Under the pieces are notes generated by a model, which was given only the letters and a program-made list of their open reading frames with translations, had not been told where the DNA came from and ran no database searches. Source: Kangiella sediminilitoris (lineage in GTDB: Bacteria; Pseudomonadota; Gammaproteobacteria; Enterobacterales; Kangiellaceae). From it: a stretch of DNA of 64,000 nt. Below, piece by piece: positions 54,782 to 63,032 of the stretch. Each line of letters begins with the position of its first letter. Within the stretch, counting starts at the first letter, position 1. The position numbers were made by a program, and so were the translations under genes. The stretch lies in assembly GCF_001708405.1 (NCBI RefSeq), contig NZ_CP012418.1:1454501-1518500 (forward strand), given 5' to 3'.

Positions 54782-55024
54782 CTATGGTTGCAGTTCCTCA
54801 ATAAGCTCTGAGAGTAGCTCGACATCGCGATCACTCAAGCCATCTGATTCAACCGCATCCTCTACAAATAATGCGAACTCTGCGAACCACTGTTCATCTG
54901 TTAAATCATCCGCAGGAATTAAATCAACCATAGGGACCAGATAACCTACTAAAAATAACTTCTCTTCCTCTACTTCCTGCTCCAGTTGCAATAACCTTTG
55001 CTTGATATCGTCAGCAATCGACAT
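54782..55024 (-). CDS. Small acidic YfcL-like protein
   Basis: 80 residues from ATG 55024; the open frame starts 13 codons earlier without a binding site. Strongly acidic. The pattern LFLVGYLVPMVDLI ... FVEDAVESDGLSDRDVELLSELIEEL resembles E. coli YfcL (LFASGYLRGHL ... AGELSPRD). YfcL is also encoded close to aroC in enterics. Function unknown. It sits between trpA (45 bases upstream) and aroA (29 bases downstream) on the same strand. Confidence 0.65.
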   Translation of the reverse strand: MSIADDIKQRLLQLEQEVEEEKLFLVGYLVPMVDLIPADDLTDEQWFAEFALFVEDAVESDGLSDRDVELLSELIEELQP

Positions 55025-55069
55025 AGCCTTACTCTCTCTTTTGTGTTGTCTTGTCAAACTCAACCCAAA

Positions 55070-55900
55070 TTAGGCAGTTTGGGTATGGTTTCTATGAGCA
55101 GCTTGAGCTATGGATCGTACATACTCCCCAATATGCTCAAGCATAATCTGAGGGTTATTATAATGTTGATTGATCAAGTTAACTATGGCTGAACCCGTAA
55201 TAATTCCATCAACTCCCGCATTAGCCGCATCAAAAACATGCTGAGGCTCTGAAATACCAAAACCTTGTACCAAAGGCGGGCTATTAAATTTTTTTAAAGT
55301 ATCTAGAAATTTAGTACTGGCTTTATTAGCAGCGACCTCGGTTCCCGTAATTCCTTTTCTGCTAAGTACATAGGTATAGCCACGGCTTGTCGCTGCTATC
55401 TGTTGTAAAACCTCATCAGTAGCATCAGGCGGAGCAATAAAGACAAGATCAACTCCCTGGCTTTCAGCCACATCTGAGAAAAGCTTAGATTCTTTGACTG
55501 GACAATCCGCAATCAATACCGAATCTATACCAGCAAGACGACATTTATTAAAGAAGTTTTCCAGTCCTTGAGCAAAAGCTAAATTAGCATAAGTCAGCAA
55601 ACCTATCGGCAACTCGGGATACCTCAGCCTTACTTCACCAATCAGCTCTAAGCCATCAGAAATAGAGAACTGGTTAGCTAAGGGACGTAAAGTTGCTTGT
55701 TGAATTACAGGTCCATCCGCAACTGGATCTGAAAAAGCTAGCCCAAGTTCTAACCCATCTGCACCGTTCGCAACCAACGTATCAATGATATCCAGCGACA
55801 GTTCTTTATTAGGATCACCGACGACGACAAAGGGAATATAGGCTAACTGCCCTTCTTCTCTAACTCTTTTGAACATAGTGTTATAGCGCACTTCATTCAC
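55070..55900 (-). CDS. trpA: Tryptophan synthase alpha chain
   Basis: Cleaves indole-glycerol phosphate, passing indole to TrpB. 276 residues. Catalytic Glu/Asp in [24 protein letters not shown], then [12 protein letters not shown] and the phosphate-binding [22 protein letters not shown]. It overlaps trpB by 8 bases (translational coupling). Unlike most trp operons it is not the last gene: yfcL-like, aroA and aroC follow without an evident terminator. Confidence 0.96.
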   Translation of the reverse strand: MNEVRYNTMFKRVREEGQLAYIPFVVVGDPNKELSLDIIDTLVANGADGLELGLAFSDPVADGPVIQQATLRPLANQFSISDGLELIGEVRLRYPELPIGLLTYANLAFAQGLENFFNKCRLAGIDSVLIADCPVKESKLFSDVAESQGVDLVFIAPPDATDEVLQQIAATSRGYTYVLSRKGITGTEVAANKASTKFLDTLKKFNSPPLVQGFGISEPQHVFDAANAGVDGIITGSAIVNLINQHYNNPQIMLEHIGEYVRSIAQAAHRNHTQTA

Positions 55901-57116
55901 CTCTTTGCTTTTGTTCTATGATATCCATGACATGATTCAAGTCTTTATCACCTCTGCCGGATAGGTTTACCAATAAAACTGTCGGTTCTTCCGCGTGTTC
56001 ACTTAACTTTTTTGCGTAAGCCAATGCATGAGATGACTCCAGCGCTGGTATGATACCCTCCGCGAAAGATAACTCCTGGAATGCTTCCAGGGCTTCATTA
56101 TCTGTGACTCCAACATATTCAGCACGACCTGAGGTCATTAGGTGAACATGTTCAGGGCCTACTGCCGGATAATCCAAACCAGCTGAAACAGAATGAGATT
56201 CAACTATCTGGCCTTCTTCAGTTTGTAACGTATGTGTTCTGGCACCATGGATAATCCCTTCCTTGCCTTTGAGTAAGGTAGCACCATGAGCGCCACTATC
56301 GAGACCATGGCCAGCAGGCTCTACTCCAATTAACTGCACCCCATTATCGGGTATAAAATCAGTAAATATACCGATTGCGTTAGAGCCACCACCAACACAC
56401 GCTATAACTGCATCAGGCAGCCGCCCTGTTTGCTCTATAATCTGGCGTTTAGCCTCTTCACCGATGACCTGTTGAAATCGTTTAACCATTTTAGGAAACG
56501 GATGTGGGCCTGCAACTGTTCCAAGAAGGTAGTGCGTATCATCATAATTTGTTGCCCAATCACGAAGTGCTTCATTTATGGCGTCTTTAAGGCTTGCACT
56601 TCCGTTATCAACCGGTACAACTTCTGCCCCCATTAGTCGCATTCTAAAAAGATTAGGCGCTTGACGCTCACAATCTTTCTTACCCATGTAGATGGTTGCC
56701 TTCAGCCCCAGAAGTGCGCAGGCTAAAGCTGTCGCTACACCATGCTGTCCTGCACCAGTTTCAGCAATAATACGTTTCTTTCCCATTCGCTTGGCCAATA
56801 GTGCCTGAGCCAAGACCTGATTGGTTTTATGTGCTCCACCATGGAGCAGATCTTCGCGCTTTAGAAAGACTCGGCAGTTATCGTTGCGACCAAACGTTTG
56901 ACATTCAGTTAAGGGGGTTGGTCGCCCCGCATAGTCACTCAATAGACTATTGAGTTCATCTAAAAACTCCTGGTCAGCGATAGCGTTTTCAAAAGCTTGT
57001 TCCAGCTGCTCCAATGCAGGCACTAAAATCTGAGGCACAAACTGACCTCCATACTGTCCGATATATGCCCCGTTATATTCATACTTTTTACTTTCGTGTT
57101 TCTCAGCTACTGACAT
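55893..57116 (-). CDS. trpB: Tryptophan synthase beta chain
   Basis: PLP enzyme joining indole and serine. 407 residues. [18 protein letters not shown] at the N-terminus, PLP-Lys in [29 protein letters not shown], the phosphate-binding [12 protein letters not shown], and [11 protein letters not shown] at the C-terminus. Three bases separate it from trpCF, and it overlaps trpA. Confidence 0.97.
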   Translation of the reverse strand: MSVAEKHESKKYEYNGAYIGQYGGQFVPQILVPALEQLEQAFENAIADQEFLDELNSLLSDYAGRPTPLTECQTFGRNDNCRVFLKREDLLHGGAHKTNQVLAQALLAKRMGKKRIIAETGAGQHGVATALACALLGLKATIYMGKKDCERQAPNLFRMRLMGAEVVPVDNGSASLKDAINEALRDWATNYDDTHYLLGTVAGPHPFPKMVKRFQQVIGEEAKRQIIEQTGRLPDAVIACVGGGSNAIGIFTDFIPDNGVQLIGVEPAGHGLDSGAHGATLLKGKEGIIHGARTHTLQTEEGQIVESHSVSAGLDYPAVGPEHVHLMTSGRAEYVGVTDNEALEAFQELSFAEGIIPALESSHALAYAKKLSEHAEEPTVLLVNLSGRGDKDLNHVMDIIEQKQRGE

Positions 57117-57119
57117 AAT

Positions 57120-58493
57120 TTACCTCTTAGTATTTCTTCCAGATTTTGCGCGAGCATTGAAGAAAAGTTCACTCACTTTGTCTAAAGATTTAATGCCCGG
57201 TTCTGATTCTGTACCGCCGCATACATCTATTGCACTGACCCCTAATAGCTTTAGTCTCTGAATGTTGTTTGAATCAATACCACCAGCAACTCGAACCTTA
57301 AGATTTGGAAAGTGTCGTTTAAATTCATTAATCAGAGACCAGTCAAAATTCTGTCCAGTACCACCTGTTAAATCTCCAATTTTTGTATCTAAAAGCACCT
57401 CGTCCACAGCATACTCAAATGTTGTAGGAATCTTCTTATCAGGTTCTATGGAAAGCACCTTGGACAACTTGCAATGTTCAGGGAGAGCTTCCTTTAGTTC
57501 TTTGACATAACTGACGGACTCATCGCCGTGTAGTTGAACTGTTTCAAGATCGTGCTTATTAACCAGCTCTAATACCCGTTCAAGGCTGTGATTTTGGAAT
57601 ACACCAACTCTTGGCTTATGACTTTTAAGCTCATTATCCTTGAAGTATCGCGGAGATCGCTCTACAAAGATCATACCCAGAGATGAAGCTGGAGTGCTCT
57701 GTAATGCATCAGCATCGTATTGATTTGTCACTCCACAGATTTTGATATCACCATAAACTAGTTCGCTGGTGGCTTTATCTAAATCCTTTTGAGACATCAG
57801 TGAGCTACCAACCAGGCAGGCATCTGCAATAGGAGATAAACTCAATACATCATCATGGCTATTAATACCGGACTCAGTAACGACAATGACATCGTCTGGG
57901 ACATTTCTTGCCAAACGCTCTGTATGAGACAGGTCGACACTTAAATCTTTTAAATTCCTGTTATTGATACCGATGATTTTTGCATCAAACTTAAGAGCTC
58001 TTTCCAACTCTTTATCATCATGAACTTCCGTTAAAATATCCAGAGCTAGCTTTTCGGCCTGTTGTTTACAGGCTTGATAGGATTTGTCGTCTAATACCGA
58101 CATCATTAGTAAAATTGCATCCGCACCATGGTGACGAGCCAGTCGGACTTGCTTCGGTTCTAAGATAAAGTCCTTACAAAGAACCGGCTTATCCGTGTTT
58201 TCACTAACATACTTTAGATTGGCATAGCTGCCTCTAAAGAATCGGTCTTCTGTCAGCACCGAAATGGCATCGGCATACTGATTATAAACCGGTACGATTT
58301 CTTTCAGGTTAAAATCAGAACGTATCAATCCTTTAGACGGTGATGCCATTTTACACTCCATAATAAAACCGAAGTACGGTTGACTCAGCGCATCATAAAG
58401 ACTTCGAGTACTTTGCTCCAGTTCATATACATCAGAACTATTGGCTAAGGTTTCTCTCCTGTGGTCGACAATTGCCTGTAGTACGTTAACCAT
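57120..58493 (-). CDS. trpC: Fused indole-3-glycerol phosphate synthase / phosphoribosylanthranilate isomerase
   Basis: 457-residue TrpC-TrpF fusion, a gammaproteobacterial trait. TrpC half (1-about 255): GFIMECKMASPSKGLIR, VLCKDFILEPKQVRLARHHGADAILLM, LTEVHDDKEL, IIGINNRNLK, VTESGI. TrpF half (about 250-455): KICGVTNQYDADAL, LGMIFVERSPRYF, VGVFQNHSLERVLELV, VQLHGDESVSYV, VLLDTKIGDLTGGTGQNFDW, VAGGIDSNNI, and IDVCGGTESEPGIKS. Both active-site sets look complete. The start overlaps trpD by 8 bases. Confidence 0.95.
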   Translation of the reverse strand: MVNVLQAIVDHRRETLANSSDVYELEQSTRSLYDALSQPYFGFIMECKMASPSKGLIRSDFNLKEIVPVYNQYADAISVLTEDRFFRGSYANLKYVSENTDKPVLCKDFILEPKQVRLARHHGADAILLMMSVLDDKSYQACKQQAEKLALDILTEVHDDKELERALKFDAKIIGINNRNLKDLSVDLSHTERLARNVPDDVIVVTESGINSHDDVLSLSPIADACLVGSSLMSQKDLDKATSELVYGDIKICGVTNQYDADALQSTPASSLGMIFVERSPRYFKDNELKSHKPRVGVFQNHSLERVLELVNKHDLETVQLHGDESVSYVKELKEALPEHCKLSKVLSIEPDKKIPTTFEYAVDEVLLDTKIGDLTGGTGQNFDWSLINEFKRHFPNLKVRVAGGIDSNNIQRLKLLGVSAIDVCGGTESEPGIKSLDKVSELFFNARAKSGRNTKR

Positions 58494-59493
58494 GCGACAA
58501 CTCCTTGATCTTCTCTAGCTGCTGCAAGGCTTTCCCACTTTGAATCAGATCTCGTGCTATTTGATAGCCATCATCATAACTGCCAGCCAAATCATTCAAT
58601 ACCAATAATGCAGAACTATTAACTGCAACCATATCAATGTGAGCTTCAGTACCTTTCCCAGTCAGTAATTTGATTGCTGACGTTTTGTTATCAATATCTT
58701 TTGATGTTTGAATATCCGATAAAGAGTGTCGTTTAGCTGAAAAATCTTCAGGAGTTAACTCTTCCATTGTAATGACACCATTATTTAAGCTAACAGCTTT
58801 GGTTTGACCATGAACAGCAATTTCATCCAGACCCGAACCATGAACGATTAAAGCTTTCCTGGTGCCAAGTAGCTTTAGAATTTCAGCAAACGGCTCTAAG
58901 TACTGTTCATCGTAGACACCTAATAACTGCACATCCGGAAGTGCTGGATTTGCTAATGGTCCAATTAAATTAAAGATTGTCCTAGTTTTTAATGACTGTC
59001 TTACAGGCATCACATGCTTAACGCCTTGATGATATTCCGGTGCAAATAGAAAGCAAAAATTAGCACTATCCAAGAGCTCCTTACTCTTGGCAGCAGATAG
59101 ATTAATATTAACCCCGAGCTGCTCCATTAAATCAGCAGATCCACAGTTAGAAGAAACAGATCGATTACCGTGTTTCACTATTTTTACGCCAGCAGAGGCA
59201 GCCACAATTGATACCAGGGTAGACACATTAATCGTATTTAGCCCGTCTCCTCCTGTTCCACAACAATCACTGACAGAGTATTGAGGTGGTGGGAAATATT
59301 GAGCTTCATGACGCAATGCCGCGGCAGCACCCGCGATTTCCTCTACAGTTTCACCTTTTGTTTTAAGTGCAGCTAACATGGCGGCAACAACCGGTATCTC
59401 AATATCACCTTTCAATACTTCTCTGAACGAGCAGCTGGCTTGCTCAAAGTTCAAATGCCGTCCTTGATACACATTCTCAAGCAAATTCAGCAT
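58486..59493 (-). CDS. trpD: Anthranilate phosphoribosyltransferase
   Basis: 335 residues from ATG 59493, which is preceded by AAAGGAAAGGAG; the longer open frame adds 18 residues and reaches into trpG. Signature DCCGTGGDGLNTINVSTLVSIVAASAGVKIVKHGNRSVSSNCGSADLMEQLG binds phosphoribosyl pyrophosphate (motif quoted by position about 83-133). IFNLIGPLANP and VHGSGLDEI follow. It overlaps trpG by 17 bases and trpC by 8. Confidence 0.95.
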   Translation of the reverse strand: MLNLLENVYQGRHLNFEQASCSFREVLKGDIEIPVVAAMLAALKTKGETVEEIAGAAAALRHEAQYFPPPQYSVSDCCGTGGDGLNTINVSTLVSIVAASAGVKIVKHGNRSVSSNCGSADLMEQLGVNINLSAAKSKELLDSANFCFLFAPEYHQGVKHVMPVRQSLKTRTIFNLIGPLANPALPDVQLLGVYDEQYLEPFAEILKLLGTRKALIVHGSGLDEIAVHGQTKAVSLNNGVITMEELTPEDFSAKRHSLSDIQTSKDIDNKTSAIKLLTGKGTEAHIDMVAVNSSALLVLNDLAGSYDDGYQIARDLIQSGKALQQLEKIKELSHG

Positions 59494-60097
59494 ATACTTT
59501 CTCCTTTCCTTTAAAGCTGGTACTACCCTTGGAAAATAATTGAACAAAGTTTTTCAAAATATCAGTTCCTTTTTTGGACATAATACTTTCAGGGTGAAAC
59601 TGAAGACCGTAAACTGGTAACTCTCGATGGGATACAGCCATCACTTCCTGATCATTTGTTTCCGCATCTATTTGTAAAACGTCTGGGATAACTGTTCCTG
59701 CAAGGGAATGGTAACGGGCGACCCTTAAGCTTGTGCCAAGACCCGTTAAAACACCGCTACCATGTGATTTCACAACATCGGTTTTACCATGAACAATTGC
59801 CTTTGCAGGCGTAACTTCGCCACCATAAGCAGAGACGATAACTTGATGCCCTAAACAGACTCCCAGAATAGGTGTATACCCATTCAAATCTCTGACCAGA
59901 CGAATGCAGTGACCAGCGGTTTCTGGTGAACCAGGCCCCGGAGAAATTACCAATAAGTCGGTGAGTTTGCTGTTACGAAGCAACTCTTCATAATCAATAT
60001 CATTTCGACAGACCGATACTTCATGCCCTAATGATTCAAATTCATAGGTGAGGTTGTATATGAACGAATCGTAGTTATCGATAATCAAAACCTTCAT
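59477..60097 (-). CDS. trpG: Anthranilate synthase glutamine amidotransferase subunit
   Basis: 206-residue class I glutaminase supplying ammonia to TrpE. IDNYDSFIYNL at the start, oxyanion loop ISPGPGSPETAG, nucleophile Cys in LGVCLGHQVIVSAYGG, and His-Glu in GLQFHPESIMS. Separate from trpD, unlike the enteric TrpGD fusion. Start and trpE stop overlap by 4 bases (ATGA). Confidence 0.95.
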   Translation of the reverse strand: MKVLIIDNYDSFIYNLTYEFESLGHEVSVCRNDIDYEELLRNSKLTDLLVISPGPGSPETAGHCIRLVRDLNGYTPILGVCLGHQVIVSAYGGEVTPAKAIVHGKTDVVKSHGSGVLTGLGTSLRVARYHSLAGTVIPDVLQIDAETNDQEVMAVSHRELPVYGLQFHPESIMSKKGTDILKNFVQLFSKGSTSFKGKEKVYAEFA

Positions 60098-61662
60098 ACT
60101 AATACCTCGGAATTAATTTGTTGTTTTCGACATGCATCAATAACAGCCTTAGCTTTGTTTACAGTTTCGAGCGCTTCCTCCCGGGGTATTGAGTCATGAA
60201 CAACTCCAGCTCCAGCCGTAATTTCAGCTACACCGTCGGTTACCACTGCAGAACGGATAATAATGGCGCTATCAAACTCGTCATTAGCATTCAAGGTGCA
60301 TACGGCGCCCCCATAATAACCACGAGCTTTGTCTTCCTGCTGCCTGATAATCTCCATAGCCTTTATTTTTGGTGCTCCAGTCAACGTGCCCATATTGGCG
60401 CAAGCTCGATAAGCGACCAAGGAATCAATATCAGGTTTCAACACGCCTTTAACTTCAGAAACCATGTGCTGCACATGAGAATATTTGATAACTCGTTTAA
60501 GCTGAATGACTTCTCTTGTACCCTTTTCCACGATTTTCGCCAGATCATTCCTGGCTAAATCAACCAACATCATATGCTCAGCGTTCTCTTTAATATCCTC
60601 AATTAATTCAAACTCTATGCGCGAATCCTGATCGTGATTGATTTGCCCGGTGATTGAGTCAAACGCACGCTTGCGGGTACCTGCTATGGGATATAGAAAT
60701 ACTTCTCTTTGTCGATTAACTTTAAGTGCACTCTCAGGACTTGCACCAAACAGTTCTTTATCACCAAAGTTAATAAAATACATATAGGGAGAAGGGTTAC
60801 TTAACCTTAAGTTGCCATAGGCCTGGAAAGGATTGGGGCATGAAACAGAGAAAATACGAGACAGAACCACCTGAAAGATATCGCCCTGCTTAATTCGCTC
60901 TCTGGCCTCCTCAACCTTCTGGTAGAAATCCTTGTCAGCAATGTTGAGAGCAATTTCAGTGTTCCCCATAGTAGCGGGGAAACTTAAGGTATCTGAAACA
61001 GATGAACCCTTCAGTATTTGATAAATTTGCTCGAGCTCAACACCAAGCCTGACAGTATTGTCTGCGTTACTACCAAAGCCCTTCACTATAATTTTGGCAT
61101 TTTGATTATCATGACTCTGAACTACCAGTTGGTCAGCAATGTAGAAACAGTAGTCTTCTTGATTTTTTTCAATATCAGGCAATGTTTCATATTGTTCAAC
61201 AACCTCATAACTAAACGCTCCTATCAGCATAGAAGATTCATTACCGGCAGAGTCTTCAGTTTTTATAAGGTCTCTTAATTTCTGCAAAACCGATACCGTA
61301 GTGTTCTCAAATAAGCGCTCTCTTTCATCACTCATCTGAGGGCTTCCTTTACAAGTCAATTCCAGAGAAACTTTTTTGTCTTTTATTAAAAAATCTCGGC
61401 AAAATTCGCGACTGCCTAGAACAGCATCAAGAATAAAACTCCCATTCTCATTCAGAGCATTGAGAGTAACTGTTTTGCCCAGTGCCTTAACCTGTAAAGC
61501 AGCAGAGAGCATGCTCACGCTATTCTTATGATGATGGGTTCCAGCTTCTGCCGTTTCTAACAGAGCGGTATGACTTTGCTTTCCATTATCAGATAAAACC
61601 GCGAACACTTGATAAGGACTCAGGCTAAGAGGTAATCTTCTACTCAGTGTACTAACCTGCAT
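60094..61662 (-). CDS. trpE: Anthranilate synthase component I
   Basis: Converts chorismate to anthranilate. 522 residues. The N-terminal feedback site has LLETAEAGTHHHKNSVSMLSAALQV, where enteric enzymes have LLES. The catalytic part contains ARERIKQGDIFQVVLSR, NPSPYMYFINFGDKELFGASPES, YPIAGTRKRAFD, AEHMMLVDLARNDL, GTLTGAPKIKAMEII, and YYGGAVCTLNANDEFDSAIIIRSAV. Overlaps aroF by 11 bases and trpG by 4, so the head of the operon is tightly coupled. Confidence 0.96.
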   Translation of the reverse strand: MQVSTLSRRLPLSLSPYQVFAVLSDNGKQSHTALLETAEAGTHHHKNSVSMLSAALQVKALGKTVTLNALNENGSFILDAVLGSREFCRDFLIKDKKVSLELTCKGSPQMSDERERLFENTTVSVLQKLRDLIKTEDSAGNESSMLIGAFSYEVVEQYETLPDIEKNQEDYCFYIADQLVVQSHDNQNAKIIVKGFGSNADNTVRLGVELEQIYQILKGSSVSDTLSFPATMGNTEIALNIADKDFYQKVEEARERIKQGDIFQVVLSRIFSVSCPNPFQAYGNLRLSNPSPYMYFINFGDKELFGASPESALKVNRQREVFLYPIAGTRKRAFDSITGQINHDQDSRIEFELIEDIKENAEHMMLVDLARNDLAKIVEKGTREVIQLKRVIKYSHVQHMVSEVKGVLKPDIDSLVAYRACANMGTLTGAPKIKAMEIIRQQEDKARGYYGGAVCTLNANDEFDSAIIIRSAVVTDGVAEITAGAGVVHDSIPREEALETVNKAKAVIDACRKQQINSEVLV

Positions 61663-62686
61663 AATCGAACTCCTTAATGCTACGTCCGCTAGCCTTAATA
61701 AATGGAACCAGCTGTTGCATTAGTTGTGAAAAGTCATCTGCTGACAAGGCCTGTGCAGCATCAGATACGGACTCTCTAGGGTTTCTGTGGGACTCAATAA
61801 TCAATCCATCTGCACCACAGGCTACTCCTGCTTTTGCCATGGGACTTACTAAAGTGCGAACACCCGTACCATGAGAAGGATCAACAATGACAGGCAGGTG
61901 ACTTTTTTCTTTTATGAAGGCTACTGCGTTAAGGTCCAGAGTATTTCGGGTTGCAGTTTCGAAAGTCCTAATTCCCCGTTCGCAAATCATCACATTAGGG
62001 TTGCCGGTTGCAACAATATACTCAGCTGCAAGTAATAATTCTTCAATTGTTGCTGACAAGCCACGCTTCAGAAGAACTGGGTGTTTAGTTTCTCCCACGG
62101 CTTTAAGAAGTGTGTAATTTTGCATATTTCTGGCACCGATTTGAAAAGCAGAAACATGAGTAGCGATATCATCGAGGTCATTGATATCCATTATTTCGGT
62201 GATAGTATCCATACCAACTTCCTGTCCAACCTGCTGCATTATTTTGAGTCCCTCAAGCCCCAGTCCTTGAAATGAGTATGGGCTAGTTCTAGGTTTGAAC
62301 GCGCCCCCTCTCAATACAGTTGCACCACTCGCCTTAACCTGCTTAGCGGTTTCTAAAAGCTGGTCGTAACTCTCAATGGCACAGGGTCCAGCCATAATAG
62401 TGAAGTCATCACCACCGACAGGAGTATTACCGATAGGGATCACAGTGTCATGTGGATAGATCTCTCTACTGACTAATTTGTATTTACTTAGTACTGGCTT
62501 TACATGTTCAACTTGAGGATGATTATCAAGGTGGAGGGACTGTAGAATACGCTCATCTCCAAGCGCACCAATTACTGTTCGCTCTACTCCCGGCATGTGT
62601 AGTGGCTTTAAACCTGATTGCTCAATCTGGTTTAAGATTTCTCTAGCATCGGCTTCACTAGCAGTTGGTTTCAAAATTATAATCAT
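61652..62686 (-). CDS. aroF: DAHP synthase, type I-beta with N-terminal ferredoxin-like domain
   Basis: First enzyme of the shikimate pathway. 344 residues from ATG 62686, preceded by AAAGGAAA; the open frame extends 27 codons upstream through the attenuator and is not used. N-terminal about 70 residues form the ferredoxin-like regulatory domain ([32 protein letters not shown]). The barrel has [55 protein letters not shown], and [10 protein letters not shown]. No chorismate mutase domain is fused. Family members of this layout are usually inhibited by Tyr or Phe; here expression is governed by tryptophan attenuation, since it is the first structural gene after the tandem trp leader. Confidence 0.93.
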   Translation of the reverse strand: MIIILKPTASEADAREILNQIEQSGLKPLHMPGVERTVIGALGDERILQSLHLDNHPQVEHVKPVLSKYKLVSREIYPHDTVIPIGNTPVGGDDFTIMAGPCAIESYDQLLETAKQVKASGATVLRGGAFKPRTSPYSFQGLGLEGLKIMQQVGQEVGMDTITEIMDINDLDDIATHVSAFQIGARNMQNYTLLKAVGETKHPVLLKRGLSATIEELLLAAEYIVATGNPNVMICERGIRTFETATRNTLDLNAVAFIKEKSHLPVIVDPSHGTGVRTLVSPMAKAGVACGADGLIIESHRNPRESVSDAAQALSADDFSQLMQQLVPFIKASGRSIKEFDYAG

Positions 62687-62720
62687 GGAAATTTCCTTTA
62701 AAGTTAATTTAATCAGGCAT

Positions 62721-62746
62721 AAAAAAAGCCCGCACAATGGCGGGCT
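62721..62746 (-). terminator. trp attenuator 2 (terminator)
   Basis: Minus strand: AGCCCGC (62746-62740), loop, GCGGGCT (62733-62727), then at least six T residues to 62721; the ATG of aroF is 35 bases further. Upstream, GGTGGGTT (62776-62769), lying directly after the stop codon of leader peptide 2, can pair with AAGCCCGCC through two G-U pairs and so act as antiterminator. Confidence 0.85.
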
Positions 62747-62776
62747 TCTGTCATATTCAATAGACAATAACCCACC

Positions 62777-62833
62777 CTAGTGAATCCACCACCATGTAAA
62801 TTTAGCGACTGTGTTTAGGTTTGTTACTGACAT
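62777..62833 (-). CDS. trpL: trp leader peptide 2
   Basis: ATG at 62833, 18 codons, TAG at 62779-62777: MSVTNLNTVAKFTWWWIH with three consecutive Trp codons at 14-16. A purine-rich GAGAAGAG lies 10-17 bases upstream. The stop codon is followed at once by the antiterminator arm of attenuator 2, so a ribosome finishing the peptide would cover that arm while one stalled at the Trp codons would leave it free. Confidence 0.88.
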   Translation of the reverse strand: MSVTNLNTVAKFTWWWIH

Positions 62834-62877
62834 AATTAAGTTTCTCTTCTCTTAATGTTTACTTTTCATTCAGGCAT

Positions 62878-62902
62878 AAAAAAAGCCCGCATAGTGCGGG
62901 CT
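62878..62902 (-). terminator. trp attenuator 1 (terminator)
   Basis: Minus strand: AGCCCGCA (62902-62895), loop CTA, TGCGGGCT (62891-62884), then six T residues to 62878. The arm GCGGGCT at 62940-62934, directly after leader peptide 1, pairs perfectly over seven bases with AGCCCGC of the terminator and is the antiterminator. Confidence 0.9.
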
Positions 62903-62943
62903 TTTATGAATTCATTTCGTCTATACGCAAAGGAGCCCGCCAC

Positions 62944-62991
62944 CTAAGTAACGTGCCACCACCAAATATTTTTAACGTAAAATTTTTTCAT
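62944..62991 (-). CDS. trpL: trp leader peptide 1
   Basis: ATG at 62991, 15 codons, TAG at 62946-62944: MKKFYVKNIWWWHVT with three consecutive Trp codons at 10-12. No good ribosome binding site is visible; if the nearest promoter is used the message would begin almost at the ATG. The stop is two bases from the antiterminator arm of attenuator 1. It differs in sequence from leader peptide 2 apart from the Trp triplet. Confidence 0.82.
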   Translation of the reverse strand: MKKFYVKNIWWWHVT

Positions 62992-62998
62992 AAACAGT

Positions 62999-63027
62999 AA
63001 ACTAGTTTAAAAATTGCTTAGGGTCAA
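62999..63027 (-). promoter_or_regulatory. Candidate trp supra-operon promoter and TrpR-like operator
   Basis: Minus strand: TTGACC (63027-63022), 17-base spacer, TAGTTT (63004-62999). The -10 lies in the palindrome AAACTAGTTT (62999-63008), which shares the CTAG core of TrpR operators. Transcription would begin about 62992, leaving leader peptide 1 nearly leaderless. An alternative pair further upstream, TTGAAA near 63061 with TAAATT about 17 bases on, inside the parA 3' end, would give a normal 5' leader. Confidence 0.45.
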
Positions 63028-63032
63028 GAAAT

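Larger units (their letters stand above)
62713..62891 (-). repeat. Duplicated attenuator segment in the trp leader
   Basis: Bases 62713-62734 and 62870-62891 are identical over 22 bp (the T-run and distal terminator arm with downstream flank), 157 bp apart. Together with the two Trp-triplet leaders this indicates an ancient tandem duplication of one attenuator module of about 157 bp, with leader coding sequences since diverged. Confidence 0.75.

Noticed and set aside
60196-60558. 120-residue plus-strand frame within trpE
   Set aside because: Shadow of the catalytic domain of trpE without a start signal.
62687-62767. Extended N-terminus of the DAHP synthase
   Set aside because: The 27 extra codons run through attenuator 2 and have no family similarity; the ATG at 62686 has its own ribosome binding site.
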